64,000 bases of DNA from Pipra filicauda (taxonomy: Eukaryota; Chordata; Aves; Passeriformes; Pipridae), in the NCBI RefSeq assembly GCF_003945595.2, contig NW_024103441.1:992001-1056000 (forward strand), written 5' to 3'. The notes beneath the pieces were generated by a model. The model saw nothing but the letters and a program-made list of their open reading frames with translations. It searched no databases and had not been told where the DNA came from. Below, piece by piece: positions 54,001 through 61,886 of the stretch (the first letter of the stretch is position 1; each line of letters starts with the position of its first letter). The position numbers were made by a program, and so were the translations under genes.

Positions 54001-57000
54001 AACTCTGATCCAGGGGGGAGCAAGAAGGGACTCAGACTATCCCTCATTCAGATTGTCTTTTTAAAACTCTATTTCTCCTTTCATTTGACATTAATCAGGA
54101 AAAGCTGCCTGCTGTAAGCAGACATTGCCCACATGAGACTCAGGGAACCACTACCTGACTCTGCAGGGGAGCAGCCACAGGAGGAGCTGGGGAGCACCCT
54201 CCTGTCTGCAGGACATTCCACACTGCTGGAATGCCAGAGCCAGTCACAGCTGAGACGTCCACTAGAGAAAAGAGGGAATGCAAGAATTCCTGAGCAAACC
54301 CCTGCCACGCTGCCTCCCACTTGGGTAAGGAGTCATCGGGGTGAGCTCACAACCATTCCTCCAAATATGAAGCTTCTCCAGTGGAGGCCCAGGGAGCAGA
54401 TCCCTGCCACAGCACACTGCTGAAGTACAGCACATCAAACACCTGGGCACAGACATTACCTGTGTCCATCAACCCCAAACCCATGGCATTGCTGAAGGCA
54501 CCCCTGGGAGGAAGGGTGTCCTTGCCCTTGGGAAGTGACCTGTATTTTGGAGTTCCTCCCAGGGGCACATTCAGTCACACACACACATGGTCCCACACTC
54601 AGCACTCCCAGCACAAAGAAGGTTCCTCTTGTCCTTACACTGGATTGTGCCCATGCAGAGCAAAGCAGAGACCCCAGAGAGACGTGTACAACTGCTCCAG
54701 GGCAAGGGCCTCAGCTGGGACTGAGCCAGCAACTGTCCCATCACACCCTGGCTGTTCCCAGGGAACTCTGAGCTGGCTCTACCTGGGCCACAGCTCCCAA
54801 ATTTCCCACTCCTCGTGAACACACGAAAAGCAGAAAGCAGAAGACAGACAACTCTTAAATTCATTTAAACCAAGGCAGATCAGATGCCCCGTGGAAACCT
54901 TCCCTGCACAGCAGTCCCTGATGGCACTGATGTATTGGTATCAACACTGATTTTACTGGCATCATTTCTTGCAGCAAATGTAAATAAAAAGTTATGGACT
55001 GTATTCCTACATGGCTGTGGGAGGTCATCAAAATCTCTTCTGATAGAGCCTGTTTGCCCATTTTCTGTGAAATGCATTGCTCCCAACTCCCCCTGATAGT
55101 CTTTATTATGCCAAACTTCACAAAGCCCTCAGTGGGACAGAGCAGAGCTCACACATCCAAACTCTGAGGCTGTGGAGAGCATCAGTGACATTCTCTCAGT
55201 TACCAACAGATGCTTCGTTAATAAAACTTGCATATACAAATGTCCACGAAATGTCTTAACCAGATCAGTTGTGACAGCTAAAGATAACAGCTGCCATCGT
55301 GCTGTGTCATATCAAATCACTGCACAGAGCCCCTCTTCCACGTTGTCAACTCCAGAACGTTGACTACAAACAAACACAGTTATCTGCAGAGCAACTCCAA
55401 GTGCAAGAGATTTTGCACCACTCGTGCAGAAGAGCAGTGACTTTGAGGGCCAGATAGGAGAACAATTTGGAACAGCTGGAAATGATAATTGCAGTGGAAC
55501 AGCAAAGCCAAACCCTGCTCCTGGAGTCAGCCAGAAGCCAAAGCACAGACCTACCTTAAGATACAGAAGCAGCTCTTGGCCCCAGAAGACAAGCGACAGA
55601 ATCCAAACCTCTGCTTGCTGTCAATGTCTGTGAGCACAAATGTGAAGTTCTGCCCCACTTGGTTAACTGCATGGCTGGAACAGAGAGCAACAGGGAGTCA
55701 GTGCTGAGCTAACTCTGTCAAGCAGCAAGTCATTGAACCTGTAACATTTCCTCTTTCAGCAGAGTTCTGTTGAGAAATGAACTTTGAGAGCACGCACCCT
55801 CTAGAACCTTAAATGTGCTCCTTGTTTGATGAGGGATGGGGGGGGGGGTTGTGGTTTGGGGTTTTTTCCATTTTTTTAAGTGTGGGAGGAAACTAAAAAT
55901 GCTAAATTTATCTTTAAATGAAAATGACTGACTATCAACCATCTTCCACCAAGGGCACACGGTACAAACCAACGTTCATTCTCTCAATATGACCCAAAAT
56001 ATTTCTAATGACGTGAAATTAGCATTTATTTCAGGTTATGTTCTAGGGCTTTTTAGGTTTACTGAGAACTGAGAAAAATGACTTACACTGACATGTGCAG
56101 CTTTACAAGTCACTTCTACCAACTGCAACAAATATCCCATTAAATTCAAAGCCATTTAACTACCAGCCTCAGAATATTCTCTTCTGTGATGTCATATACA
56201 ATGCAATAAACAATTTCTATGGGAGATTATACACTCAGTGCCAGGAGGAAACAAAAGAAAAACAGACTTTCTGAAGTAAAAGTTGGATCCAGATGGGAAA
56301 GATGTCATTGTCCAGCTTAGAAAAATCCTTCAGTGGATTCCAAACAAGGAAGGGAAAACATGCAGTGATGAAGATGGACAGAAAGACAGATGTTTAAAGC
56401 ATCTCAGTAGTCTGAAAATTAGCCAGTGGAAGTACAATCATCCTCCTGAAATCTAAATGTCAGCAGAGCAACCACTTCCATAAACCACACTGAGCTGCTG
56501 GGGATACCCAAAAATCCCTCACCGGTGGTGTGTTTTATCTGTAAAGCTTGGATGTAATGTTACTATGGTGATTTTAGTATGCTGTTTTAAAAGGGGATTA
56601 TATGCTTAATTTTAACAAGGTTGAGAGCAGAGTGTGTGTGAGAAATAGCACTTGAGCTGACAATTAAAATTATGGAACAGGGGGAAACCATGTTTCATTA
56701 CAGCGGGGAGAAGCTTGTTTATTAAACAACTGTGACGAGCTGGGGAGTTCCTCCAGAGCAAACCTAAAGAGCCCTGCATGGATGTGATCTGCAGAAACCA
56801 AATCTGGCCCCCAGGTCCTGCCCAAGGGTCGGTGCCAGTTCTTCACAGGAAGGATAAACCTCCCAACATGCACAGTGCCCTCCTCAGATCTGAATATCAA
56901 CCCCTGGGACTCACAGCTCTGCTTCCAAATGGGCAGGAGGCCCATTCAGAGCCTCACGGGCTGGAAGCACCATCAATCTCCTCTCTGACTGGGCAGACAC

Positions 57001-58480
57001 CAGTCAGGGCTGGAGGGAAGGGGACAGAGGAACAGGGATGTCTTTCCATGCCCCCTCTCCAGCTCTGTGTGACCAACACCGTCCTGGCAGGAGTGAGACT
57101 GAGGGGCAGCTCTGCCCTCCTGCAGCTGGGGAAGAGCCTCTGCCTTGATCCTGCCACCAAGGGAGCAGAAAACTCCTGCTCCAGTGCCTAAAGGGATGGG
57201 CAACAAGGCCCTGGGGATTGCTGCCCACTGGCCTCAACAGACACAAAGAGAAGCAACATGAAAGTGCCAACACTGGGCACTTGTACAGCCAGAAGAGCAG
57301 GAGCTGCCACAACCTTCACTTGGGGTGTCCTCTACCTTCTGCAGCTCTGGAAGTCCACCCTTAATTTGAAATTATTAAGTATGTTATGGGTTACAATCTC
57401 TCCTTTACGTTCAAGGAGTTGGCTTACAGTCTTTCAGTGACAGTCTGTGATACTCAGACAAACAAGTGGATCCAGAAATGGGAATCACTTTTCATTATGT
57501 TCTCATTTGCACCCCATATGGGTTTTCAGTGTTCTTATCTTTCAAAATGTTATATTGCTGAGGAAAACCAAAAACAACAGAACAAACAAAACCCCTAGGT
57601 ACAATAAATCTACACACAGGAAGCATAAATATTTCTAGTAGAAACATATACATGAGGAAAATATATATGAGTATTTCCCTGCTCCCTCCCCTTAGGAGAG
57701 GAAAGAGATGAGCAGCAAAAGAGTGATTCCAAATTCTAAAATGAGACAAACATTTCCAGCAGTCTAATCACAGTCCAGGTCAATTTGCTCAACCCAAACC
57801 ATTCAGTGTCTCAGCTGACAAAGGCAAGGCATTCTGCCCAATTAAGTGATGCTCAGGATGATGTGAGCACTGGTGCATCCTTGCAAAATTTCAATTCTCG
57901 TTCCTTTCATGAAACCACCAAAAATAACTCACAGTAAAAGGAAAACTACAGAACTTGTAGAGTTTTCCAAATTACAACAATTAAATATTCTCAGATCTTC
58001 TGACATTCACTGTACGATCTCACCCCCAAAGCACCAGCACTCCAGCAAGAGCACGAGGCCTTTAAATGCAAAGCATTTAATTCACTGCTCCACCCAAATT
58101 TTGGCAATGAAGAAATGAAACACATGAGCACACAAAGCTTTGATATTAATATGCACATTTGACAATTGCTACCCAAGCATTCTCAGCAGAAGTAACACCA
58201 AACGCCCTCGTAGTGCTGCCACTGAACAAATCCAACTTTTAAAACTTCTTTTTTTTTGACGGTGCCCATAAAAATCCCAGGAAAAAGTGATTCTAGGACT
58301 GTAGTTTGCACTCAGGTGCTCTGAGTCCCAGTCACACAGACAGAGCATTATGAATGGAATGGTTTTTATTTTCTACAGGGGTTTTATTGACAAGCTTATT
58401 TTCTTGTAAAGTTTGAAAAGCTAACAATACCTGTCCACATAGAAGGGGAAACAAAACTTGGTCAAAGTCTGTAGAACTTC
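5903..58480 (-). CDS. DENND1A: DENND1A (connecdenn 1), Rab35 guanine nucleotide exchange factor; partial, ten internal exons
   Basis: DENND1A catalyses GDP-to-GTP exchange on Rab35 at clathrin-coated pits, vesicles and early endosomes. Its C-terminal tail (outside this window) binds clathrin and AP-2. Ten exons at 58431-58480, 55555-55674, 36739-36808, 36178-36258, 34847-34900, 31249-31359, 25623-25723, 20310-20355, 11716-11817 and 5903-6028 join to 861 nt with all phases compatible and no stop. The product aligns gap-free, from memory, with human residues ~45-331: most of uDENN (~13-145), the linker, cDENN (~162-298) and the start of dDENN (~300-378). DENND1A is preferred over DENND1B because of [38 protein letters not shown] and the absence of the DENND1B linker insertion. 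The full protein is about 1000 residues in human, so both ends are missing. I searched both flanks for the adjoining exons (PEVQRQFPEDYSDQ upstream, EEPITFCEEAF downstream) and did not find them. Confidence 0.97.
6947..7375. repeat. Minisatellite, 10-bp unit CCCCTCAGAG with ~39-40-bp higher-order unit
   Basis: The stretch is built from the decamer CCCCTCAGAG, interrupted every few copies by TGCCATGGCTTCT-type or TTCATGGCTTCT-type inserts. The right third (from about 7200) degenerates towards CCCCTCACAG and CCCCTCATGG. Because ten is one more than a multiple of three, all three plus-strand frames stay open and cycle through the same peptide ([14 protein letters not shown]). These frames are products of the repeat, not genes. 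The sense strand of DENND1A reads CTCTGAGGGG. Confidence 0.95.
9951..9996. repeat. A-rich / GGAAA simple-sequence tract
   Basis: The tract is A-runs interspersed with ggaaagg motifs on the plus strand, giving a polypyrimidine tract on the transcribed strand. No transposon body is recognisable on either side. Confidence 0.85.
10200..10450. promoter_or_regulatory. Candidate conserved non-coding element (homeodomain/E-box motifs)
   Basis: This stretch holds ATTAATTA at 10244-10251, TAATCC fused to a CAGCTG E-box at 10297-10308, a CACGTA half-site near 10341 and TTAATT at 10369-10374, in complex, non-repetitive sequence unlike the surrounding intron. DENND1A introns are thought to carry enhancers of the neighbouring LHX2 gene. 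The assignment is by motif content only; I could not align it. Confidence 0.3.
11716..11817 (-). CDS. DENND1A: DENND1A exon I (about residues 256-289, end of cDENN)
   Basis: This 102-nt exon of 34 codons, phase 0 at both ends, encodes [20 protein letters not shown] and then [14 protein letters not shown]. The acceptor is catgtag and the donor is gtacgt. The [15 protein letters not shown] stretch identifies DENND1A rather than DENND1B (LESPFSDLNNLPSDV). The differences from remembered human are S for N and E for D near the start. Confidence 0.97.
13900..14060. promoter_or_regulatory. Candidate regulatory element with TCF/LEF-like core
   Basis: The stretch contains CATCTTTGATAA (TCF/LEF-like CTTTGAT core at 13964-13970), repeated TTATCA-type GATA-like motifs (13938-13942, 13977-13982) and a TTTGTCAAATAATCACACG block. 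The sequence is complex and non-repetitive. This is motif-based inference with no alignment. Confidence 0.22.
14570..14750. promoter_or_regulatory. Candidate regulatory element with SOX/FOX-like motifs
   Basis: ATTGTTTATGG and CTATAAACATGG occur within 30 bp (about 14640-14665), resembling SOX (ATTGTT) and forkhead (TAAACA) sites in opposite orientation. They are followed by TGACTTAATCAGAG. The call rests on motif clustering only. Confidence 0.2.
15109..15180. repeat. A/C-rich low-complexity tract
   Basis: A run of A is followed by accccaaacacaaaacc-type sequence almost devoid of G and T on the plus strand. The sense transcript would be G/U-rich here. No known element was recognised. Confidence 0.8.
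20310..20355 (-). CDS. DENND1A: DENND1A exon H (about residues 240-255, cDENN)
   Basis: This 46-nt exon, too short for a simple reading-frame scan, completes the cysteine codon and encodes [15 protein letters not shown], ending in phase 0. The acceptor is ctctgcag and the donor is the consensus gtaagt. The peptide matches human DENND1A exactly as I recall it (DENND1B has IHSSLIE). The intron that follows in the transcript is 8.5 kb. Confidence 0.96.
21950..22300. promoter_or_regulatory. CpG-enriched candidate regulatory stretch
   Basis: CpG is locally more frequent than in the flanking intron (for example at 21995-22045 and 22095-22145). A CCAATTAGG homeodomain-like site lies at 22078-22086 and a TGACGTCT CRE-like site near 22241. 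There is no exon signature or TATA box. It may be a regulatory element or simply a GC-rich patch. Confidence 0.2.
22925..23475. promoter_or_regulatory. Candidate conserved non-coding element, homeodomain-rich
   Basis: About 550 bp of non-repetitive, compositionally even sequence with TAATCC (22955-22960), CTAATGAC (23058-23065), TTAATTA (23381-23387) and CTAATTGG (23411-23418), separated by intermixed GC-rich and AT-rich blocks. Both strands carry short frames (up to 134 codons) without recognisable domains. The pattern resembles deeply conserved developmental enhancers such as those assigned to LHX2 within DENND1A. This is inferred from composition and motifs. Confidence 0.33.
24164..24193. 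repeat. Short tandem repeat, 10-bp unit ATTTGGGAGC
   Basis: There are two perfect copies and one diverged copy in tandem. It is too short to be called a minisatellite but is clearly a local duplication. Confidence 0.8.
25623..25723 (-). CDS. DENND1A: DENND1A exon G (about residues 207-240, cDENN core)
   Basis: This 101-nt exon encodes [20 protein letters not shown] then [13 protein letters not shown] and ends on two bases of a second cysteine codon. The acceptor is ttttcag and the donor is gtaagg. LYPM.WQH.YIPVLPP.LLDYC is one of the best conserved stretches in all DENND1 proteins. Phenylalanine replaces the tyrosine of human MYWQH. Confidence 0.97.
25724..31248 (-). other. DENND1A: DENND1A intron between exons F and G
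   Basis: This 5525-nt intron has donor gtgagt and acceptor ttttcag. The only structured element I recognise is the 18-bp tandem repeat at 27993-28064. The stretch 26400-29100 is noticeably GC-richer than its flanks but shows no exon signature. Confidence 0.9.
27993..28064. repeat. Tandem repeat, 18-bp unit, four copies
   Basis: Three perfect copies of CCAGGGAGCAGGGCCTTT (27993-28046) are followed by one diverged copy. Eighteen bases is six codons, so any frame through it repeats without shifting; the minus-strand frame gives repeated PGKALL. It is a recent local duplication within the intron. Confidence 0.95.
31249..31359 (-). CDS. DENND1A: DENND1A exon F (about residues 170-206, start of cDENN)
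   Basis: This 111-nt exon of 37 codons, phase 0 at both ends, encodes [20 protein letters not shown] followed by [17 protein letters not shown]. The acceptor is ttcccag and the donor is gtgagt. [24 protein letters not shown] is the cDENN signature. ICC replaces the IIC that I recall in human, a conservative core change. It is GC-rich relative to the flanking introns. Confidence 0.97.
31360..34846 (-). other. DENND1A: DENND1A intron between exons E and F
   Basis: This 3487-nt intron has donor gtgagt and acceptor ttcccag. Its composition is ordinary and I see no repeats, exons or genes in it. Confidence 0.9.
34847..34900 (-). CDS. DENND1A: DENND1A exon E (about residues 152-169)
   Basis: This 54-nt exon of 18 codons, phase 0 at both ends, encodes [18 protein letters not shown]. 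The acceptor is tttgtag and the donor is the consensus gtgagt. The peptide is identical to human DENND1A as I remember it and distinguishes the gene from DENND1B, which has HSYFIAPDVTGLPTIPES here. It connects the linker to the cDENN module. Confidence 0.97.
34901..36177 (-). other. DENND1A: DENND1A intron between exons D and E
   Basis: This 1277-nt intron has donor gtaagt and acceptor tttgtag. I looked here for a counterpart of the optional DENND1B linker exon (NQEIFIACEQ) and found none. No other structure is visible. Confidence 0.9.
36178..36258 (-). CDS. DENND1A: DENND1A exon D (about residues 125-151, uDENN-cDENN linker)
   Basis: This exon is 81 nt, exactly 27 codons, in phase 0 at both ends. 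It encodes a peptide containing [15 protein letters not shown] and ending in SVHLGV. The acceptor is atttcag and the donor is gtaagt. It is the least conserved exon here: against remembered human sequence about nine of 27 residues differ, mostly at its ends, while ELLET.HKL.IP.PG is kept. Only a 480-nt intron separates it from exon C, the shortest intron in the window. Confidence 0.94.
36259..36738 (-). other. DENND1A: DENND1A intron between exons C and D
   Basis: At 480 nt this is the shortest intron in the window, with donor gtatta and acceptor atttcag. Nothing else is recognisable inside. Confidence 0.92.
36739..36808 (-). CDS. DENND1A: DENND1A exon C (about residues 101-124, end of uDENN)
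   Basis: This 70-nt exon completes serine and encodes [18 protein letters not shown] followed by SAKGQ, ending in phase 0. The acceptor is ttttccag and the donor is gtatta. SYLPWFE.FYKLLN.LADY is the strongest uDENN signature of the connecdenn family. The last residues (SAKGQ against TTKRQ in human, from memory) start the variable linker region. Confidence 0.97.
39803..39985. repeat. GC-rich minisatellite, two related repeat types
   Basis: The left half (to about 39895) repeats GGGGACAGCCCT alternating with GGGGACACTGCCCT. The right half repeats GTGAGCCAGCCCAGGCT-like units of about 20 bp. The halves share the core CAGCCC. Four or more copies of each are visible, with variable unit length, and the frames through it are repeat-derived. 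Confidence 0.88.
40631..40658. repeat. Short tandem repeat, 10-bp unit AGGAAACAGC
   Basis: Two perfect copies and a partial third follow a similar AGC-containing start. It is a local slippage or duplication product. Confidence 0.9.
45400..45960. promoter_or_regulatory. Candidate conserved non-coding element with E-boxes and homeodomain sites
   Basis: The stretch holds CATCTG (45619-45624) and CAGATG (45652-45657) E-boxes, a TTTAATTA block (45867-45874), a palindromic-looking CTAATTAATTAAG (45922-45934) and higher CpG content than the flanks, in 560 bp of non-repetitive sequence. A 154-codon minus-strand frame (45257-45721) overlaps it but has no recognisable domain or splice context. It is a good enhancer candidate for the DENND1A/LHX2 regulatory block, by inference only. 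Confidence 0.33.
48712..48743. repeat. (TCCTC)n pentanucleotide microsatellite
   Basis: Six uninterrupted TCCTC units plus TC. The transcribed strand reads (GAGGA)n, a purine tract of the kind bound by SR proteins and able to form triplex DNA. Confidence 0.96.
51298..51317. repeat. Poly(A) tract of 20 bp
   Basis: A run of 20 A is followed by GGG and seven more A. No target-site duplication or retrotransposon body precedes it, so I do not call it a retrocopy tail. On the sense strand it is an oligo(T) tract. Confidence 0.9.
52444..52760 (-). repeat. Minisatellite, 40-bp unit containing a consensus 5' splice site
   Basis: Units begin at 52444, 52486, 52526, 52566 and 52606, the last three nearly identical at 40 bp, then degenerate copies run to about 52760. 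Read on the transcribed strand, five copies carry CAGGTGAGT, the textbook 5' splice-site consensus. The array lies 2.5 to 3 kb downstream of exon B in the transcript. A second, related array follows directly at 52761. Confidence 0.93.
52761..53006 (-). repeat. Minisatellite, ~29-36-bp unit with two donor-like motifs per unit
   Basis: Eight copies of CACCTGGCCGTACCTGTGCTCCCC occur (cores near 52771, 52799, 52832, 52861, 52891, 52924, 52953 and 52987), with length variation mainly in the C run. On the transcribed strand each unit reads CAGGTACGGCCAGGTGAG or a close variant, that is, two donor-like sequences 9 bp apart. The unit shares CACCTG with the neighbouring 40-bp array, suggesting a common origin. 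Confidence 0.94.
53007..53110. promoter_or_regulatory. CpG cluster with CTCF-type motif
   Basis: About 15 CpG dinucleotides occur in roughly 100 bp, against very few in the surrounding intron. At 53007-53020 the minus strand reads CCGCCAGAGGGCGC, matching the CTCF core consensus (CC-purine-C-C-AGAGGGCGC). No TATA box or known exon adjoins it. It could be an insulator or loop anchor, a small CpG island with an alternative promoter, or a GC-rich patch linked to the minisatellite. Confidence 0.45.
55555..55674 (-). CDS. DENND1A: DENND1A exon B (about residues 61-101, uDENN core)
   Basis: This 120-nt exon completes the split serine codon, then reads [18 protein letters not shown], continues with [10 protein letters not shown] and [11 protein letters not shown], and ends on two bases of another serine codon. 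The acceptor is gttccag and the donor is gtaggt. FTFVLTDI and RFGFCRL are conserved DENND1-family uDENN strands. The first residues (HAVN) differ from the human LTVS that I remember; the rest is essentially identical. The donor opens the largest intron in the window, 18.7 kb. Confidence 0.97.
55675..58430 (-). other. DENND1A: DENND1A intron between exons A and B
   Basis: This 2756-nt intron has donor gtattg and acceptor gttccag. It contains an 11-bp G run at 55838-55848 (C run on the sense strand) and otherwise ordinary AT-rich sequence. No other features were recognised. Confidence 0.9.
58431..58480 (-). CDS. DENND1A: DENND1A exon A (about residues 45-61, uDENN)
   Basis: This 50-nt exon encodes [16 protein letters not shown] plus the first two bases of a serine codon. 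It is preceded by a pyrimidine-rich acceptor ending in cacag and followed by donor gtattg. It starts in phase 0 and ends after two bases of a codon, matching the one-base start of the next exon. KFCFP is a hallmark of the uDENN module. It is the most 5' exon in the window. At least 5.5 kb of intron separates it from the preceding exon, which should encode the N-terminal ~44 residues with the initiator methionine. Confidence 0.96.
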
Positions 58481-59369
58481 CTGTGGAGAGAAAAAAAAAG
58501 AGATAATTTATACATCTATTGGGACCAATAAATCTAATATTAACCACATCACACAATTTCACAACTTTGCCCTGAAGAAACAAGAGACAGATGAAGAAAT
58601 ATGGGCTTTATCAATTACATGGAAGGAGTATCAGGCAGTCAATCATGTGAAATAATAAACATGATCAAACTTCATTAAAAATGAAAAATTAATCAAGATT
58701 CACACATGGGCAGGCAGCAGGAGCCATCCAGCAATTCTCCAAAGAGGAGGAGGAGGTTGGGTTGTTGAGTGTTAACACCTCTCTGGGGACAATCCCTGCC
58801 CTGACCATATGGATCGGAGTGAATAACACCAAACCACATGGGCCTGGCCTGGCAGGACCACTTCTGCTGGCACAGCTTTTGACTGTTACCTAGGAACAGA
58901 GGTCTGGGGATTAGAGAACACTTCCTAACATCAGCAAGATAAATAACAAAAGAAGAAGCCAATAGGTCTCATAGCAGGAATGTTTAACGCTGCCTACTGC
59001 TATTAAAAAGAAAATCTGAGCGTTGAAACACTGGCTAAAATAATGTGTATTAAAATTAATACAGATTTTTAAACCCACAAACCATTTTCTACAAGTTGCA
59101 AAACAGCACCACAAACGGGGAAACCTTTAAGCAGAGCCTTTGCAGGAGAGCAAAGAAAAGGATGAATATGAAAAGTGAAAACACGATCAGCAGATAAATT
59201 AATAATTTTCAATTTTACAACATTAAACAGAGACAATCAGTAAAGAGGTAAACCCAGAAATGTTAGTCCCAAAACAGTTGTGTTCATAGACAAAAGCAAT
59301 CCATTAGATCATTCTATAATATCCAAAATTTGAATTCTGCAACCCACAACCCCCCATTAAAAGTCTCCC

Positions 59370-59660
59370 AGTTTGCAGATCTTTCCTACAGCCAATTCAT
59401 TGCTCATTCTCCTTCACACTTAAATATTTCAGGCCCTGAAGTGTAAATTCTATTTCTGCTTTCAGCTAAACAGGATAACCCTGAACAAACAACAACCCCC
59501 CTAATAAATTCAACCCTTTTCTGACCAGCAGCAATAAATTATCATCAATGACTAAATAGATGCTTCTCGCTTCATTTATTTCTAAACCAAACGCCACCGT
59601 TCCCAAATAAACTCCATCAATCTAATCACCCCTTCAGTGAAGCACAAAACATATTGACTC
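59370..59660. promoter_or_regulatory. Candidate conserved non-coding element
   Basis: Non-repetitive AT-rich sequence with AATTATCATCAATGAC (about 59537-59552), several AATAAA/AAATAAA blocks and ATCAATCTAATCACC (about 59616-59630), resembling clustered homeodomain/MEIS-PBX-type sites. There is no coding frame of note. The assignment is by motif density alone. Confidence 0.23.
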
Positions 59661-60639
59661 CCTTGCAGGAACATGTTCCTCCTGCATAATTCACAGCAGC
59701 ACAGCCCAGCCTTAGCCCTGGTTTCAGGCTCAACTCCTCACTCTCTTCTTTGGAGGTTTCTTGACAACTAAAATGTGGCAAGTTCTGAAGGTTTCAGGCA
59801 GAAACAGATATGGAAACTTTGACTTCTTGACAGTTTATTGATAGATTATTTAACAACCTCCTGTTTTTAAAGAACAAGAAAGGGTCTATTGAAGAAAGCC
59901 GTGTAGAGCAAAGGCGTCCCCTGCTTTGAATCGCACGGCAAACTTGGGCAGGAGTTATGTAGATTCAGAGGGAACTGCAGAAACCTGGATTTCGACCCAA
60001 AACAATGCCTTGATAGCCAAGGTGTCATTAATGAGAGTGGGCTCCCCCACTGCAGAACCTCACTGCCTTCCCCAAGCTGAACAACTCCAACTGCTCACCC
60101 ACAAAACCTGCACCCTGACCAATTGTAACCCCTGCACAGTTGTCCTTCAGCACAGCTGAAACCTCACTGCACAAAGCGCTAAAAAACAAACAAAAAACCC
60201 TCAAAAGAATCCTATGATCATCAAAATTATAACTGCAGGAGAGCAAAGTGCCTATATTTTTATTGTCCTCAAAATAATGACTGTGTATCTGTTTTTTTAG
60301 AAACAAATCGTGTAGATGCATCAAATTCTGAAATAAAACTGTTAAAAGGTAACGAGCCATCAGTCACTTCAAAATGGCAGAATACATTCTCTCTGTTATT
60401 TTGATGATCTACATAATTCCTGTAACTGCAAGTAAACCCATTCCCACAATAAAACATCCAGCATCTCATCAGCACTGTGTTATTGGAGCAGTGCAAGACT
60501 TAAAACTTACTTTGCACTTGTTTCTTGATATTCCCAGTTTACTAAACACAGCAAATGAAATTTTCCCTTAAAGAGGCAATATATTGAATATACTGGATCT
60601 GTACCACTCTACACTGCCTTCTCTTCTAAAAAAAGATTT

Positions 60640-60960
60640 TACAGTGACATTATTATCTGGCTTTTGTAATGTCATTGGACATAATCTGCCATTCATTATA
60701 CACCGACACTTATCTGCCTGGATTCACAGCTGAAAAAATTGAGACTGGCACAGGTTAACCACAGGCTTATTTTTAAATTGTAACTCTTTAAAAAAATTTA
60801 AAACTCATATGCAGAATTAGTTTTTAATTAGCAAAACTGCTGATGTTCTGGATGTAAGAAGTACAATTACTGGGGAACTATCCCGTTTTTGCTCAAGCTG
60901 CAAGCTCGTTACTCTAAATATAATGCTGCTTTTTTTCTTTTTAATTCTTTAAATACCCCT
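60640..60960. promoter_or_regulatory. Candidate conserved non-coding element
   Basis: ATTATCTGGCTTTTGTAATGTCATTGG-type complex sequence precedes TTAACCACAGG (RUNX-like ACCACA near 60758-60763), TTTTTAATTAGC (60821-60832) and a GTACAATTACTGG block. It is unlike the simple A-rich intron around it. This is motif-based inference. Confidence 0.23.
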
Positions 60961-61886
60961 CAGTTTGAAAGATAAGCAATACCTACATCATACACAACTT
61001 CCCACCCGACCTCTTTAGGTGGGTGGTTACTTATGACCTAGAAAAACCACCATTTCTTTATGATTGCCAACAAAACCCACCACAAGCCCAAACCCAGAAT
61101 TGCTCCATGTCAGCACCTTATAATCTCTTTTATGTTTTTTTTACCCAGCACGAAACACAGAGGAAGCATCAACAGCCTATTTTCTTATTTTATTCCCTCA
61201 TGCCTATTTTCTTAAAGAAACACAAATGCCTGTAAATGAACCCCCCCAAGAAGAAGAAGAGAAGCCCCCAACAATGCAGGCCGGGCAGCTGACGGGTGTG
61301 GAACCCCGGGAGCCCCAGCCGGGTCCCCAGGGCACAGCTGCCAGGCTTGGGGATCGACCCCCAAGGTTGTCCTTGGGCCCATCCTTTTCCCTGCAGTTGG
61401 ATCTGTCCCGTTTAACGAGCAGCAATGCCTCCCCAGCAGGCAGTGCCCGCAGTTGAGGGCAGGGCAGAGCCGTGTCCCGGGGGGATGGCTCAGGGCTGCA
61501 GGACAGGCACCACCTGGCTCCCCAGCCAGCCTTCCAGCTCCTTTCATAATCCGAGTGCTGCTGACATTAGAAACCCCACGTGGCTCTTCTAAAATCCTCC
61601 CCAATCAATACAAGCAGTACGTAACTTATCACAGACAGCCCCGAGCTCATTGATTAAGTTTGGGTTCTGCAGCAAAGTTCCCCAAACAAACGAGGCCGTG
61701 CTCAGCCCTTTGTGTCACCCTGGAGCTCCTACACACCCAGGAGAGGGGCTGGGGAGCGTCTGGGAACACACACAACACACACTGGGCTTGTGTCCCAAAC
61801 CATCTATTGACATGGAATCCTAGGAAAGCTCGACAATGCTGGAAAACGGGCATCTGCACTGCTGTATTTAATATGCAAGCTGTAGC

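Larger units (their letters stand above)
36809..55554 (-). other. DENND1A: Large DENND1A intron between exons B and C
   Basis: This 18,746-nt intron has donor gtaggt and acceptor ttttccag and interrupts a serine codon. It holds the minisatellites at 39803-39985 and 52444-53006, a CpG/CTCF patch at 53007-53110, simple repeats at 40631-40658, 48712-48743 and 51298-51317, and a conserved-element candidate at 45400-45960. Long frames such as 46378-47064 (minus, 228 codons) and 42639-43226 (plus, 195 codons) have no recognisable domains. No nested gene was found. Confidence 0.9.
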
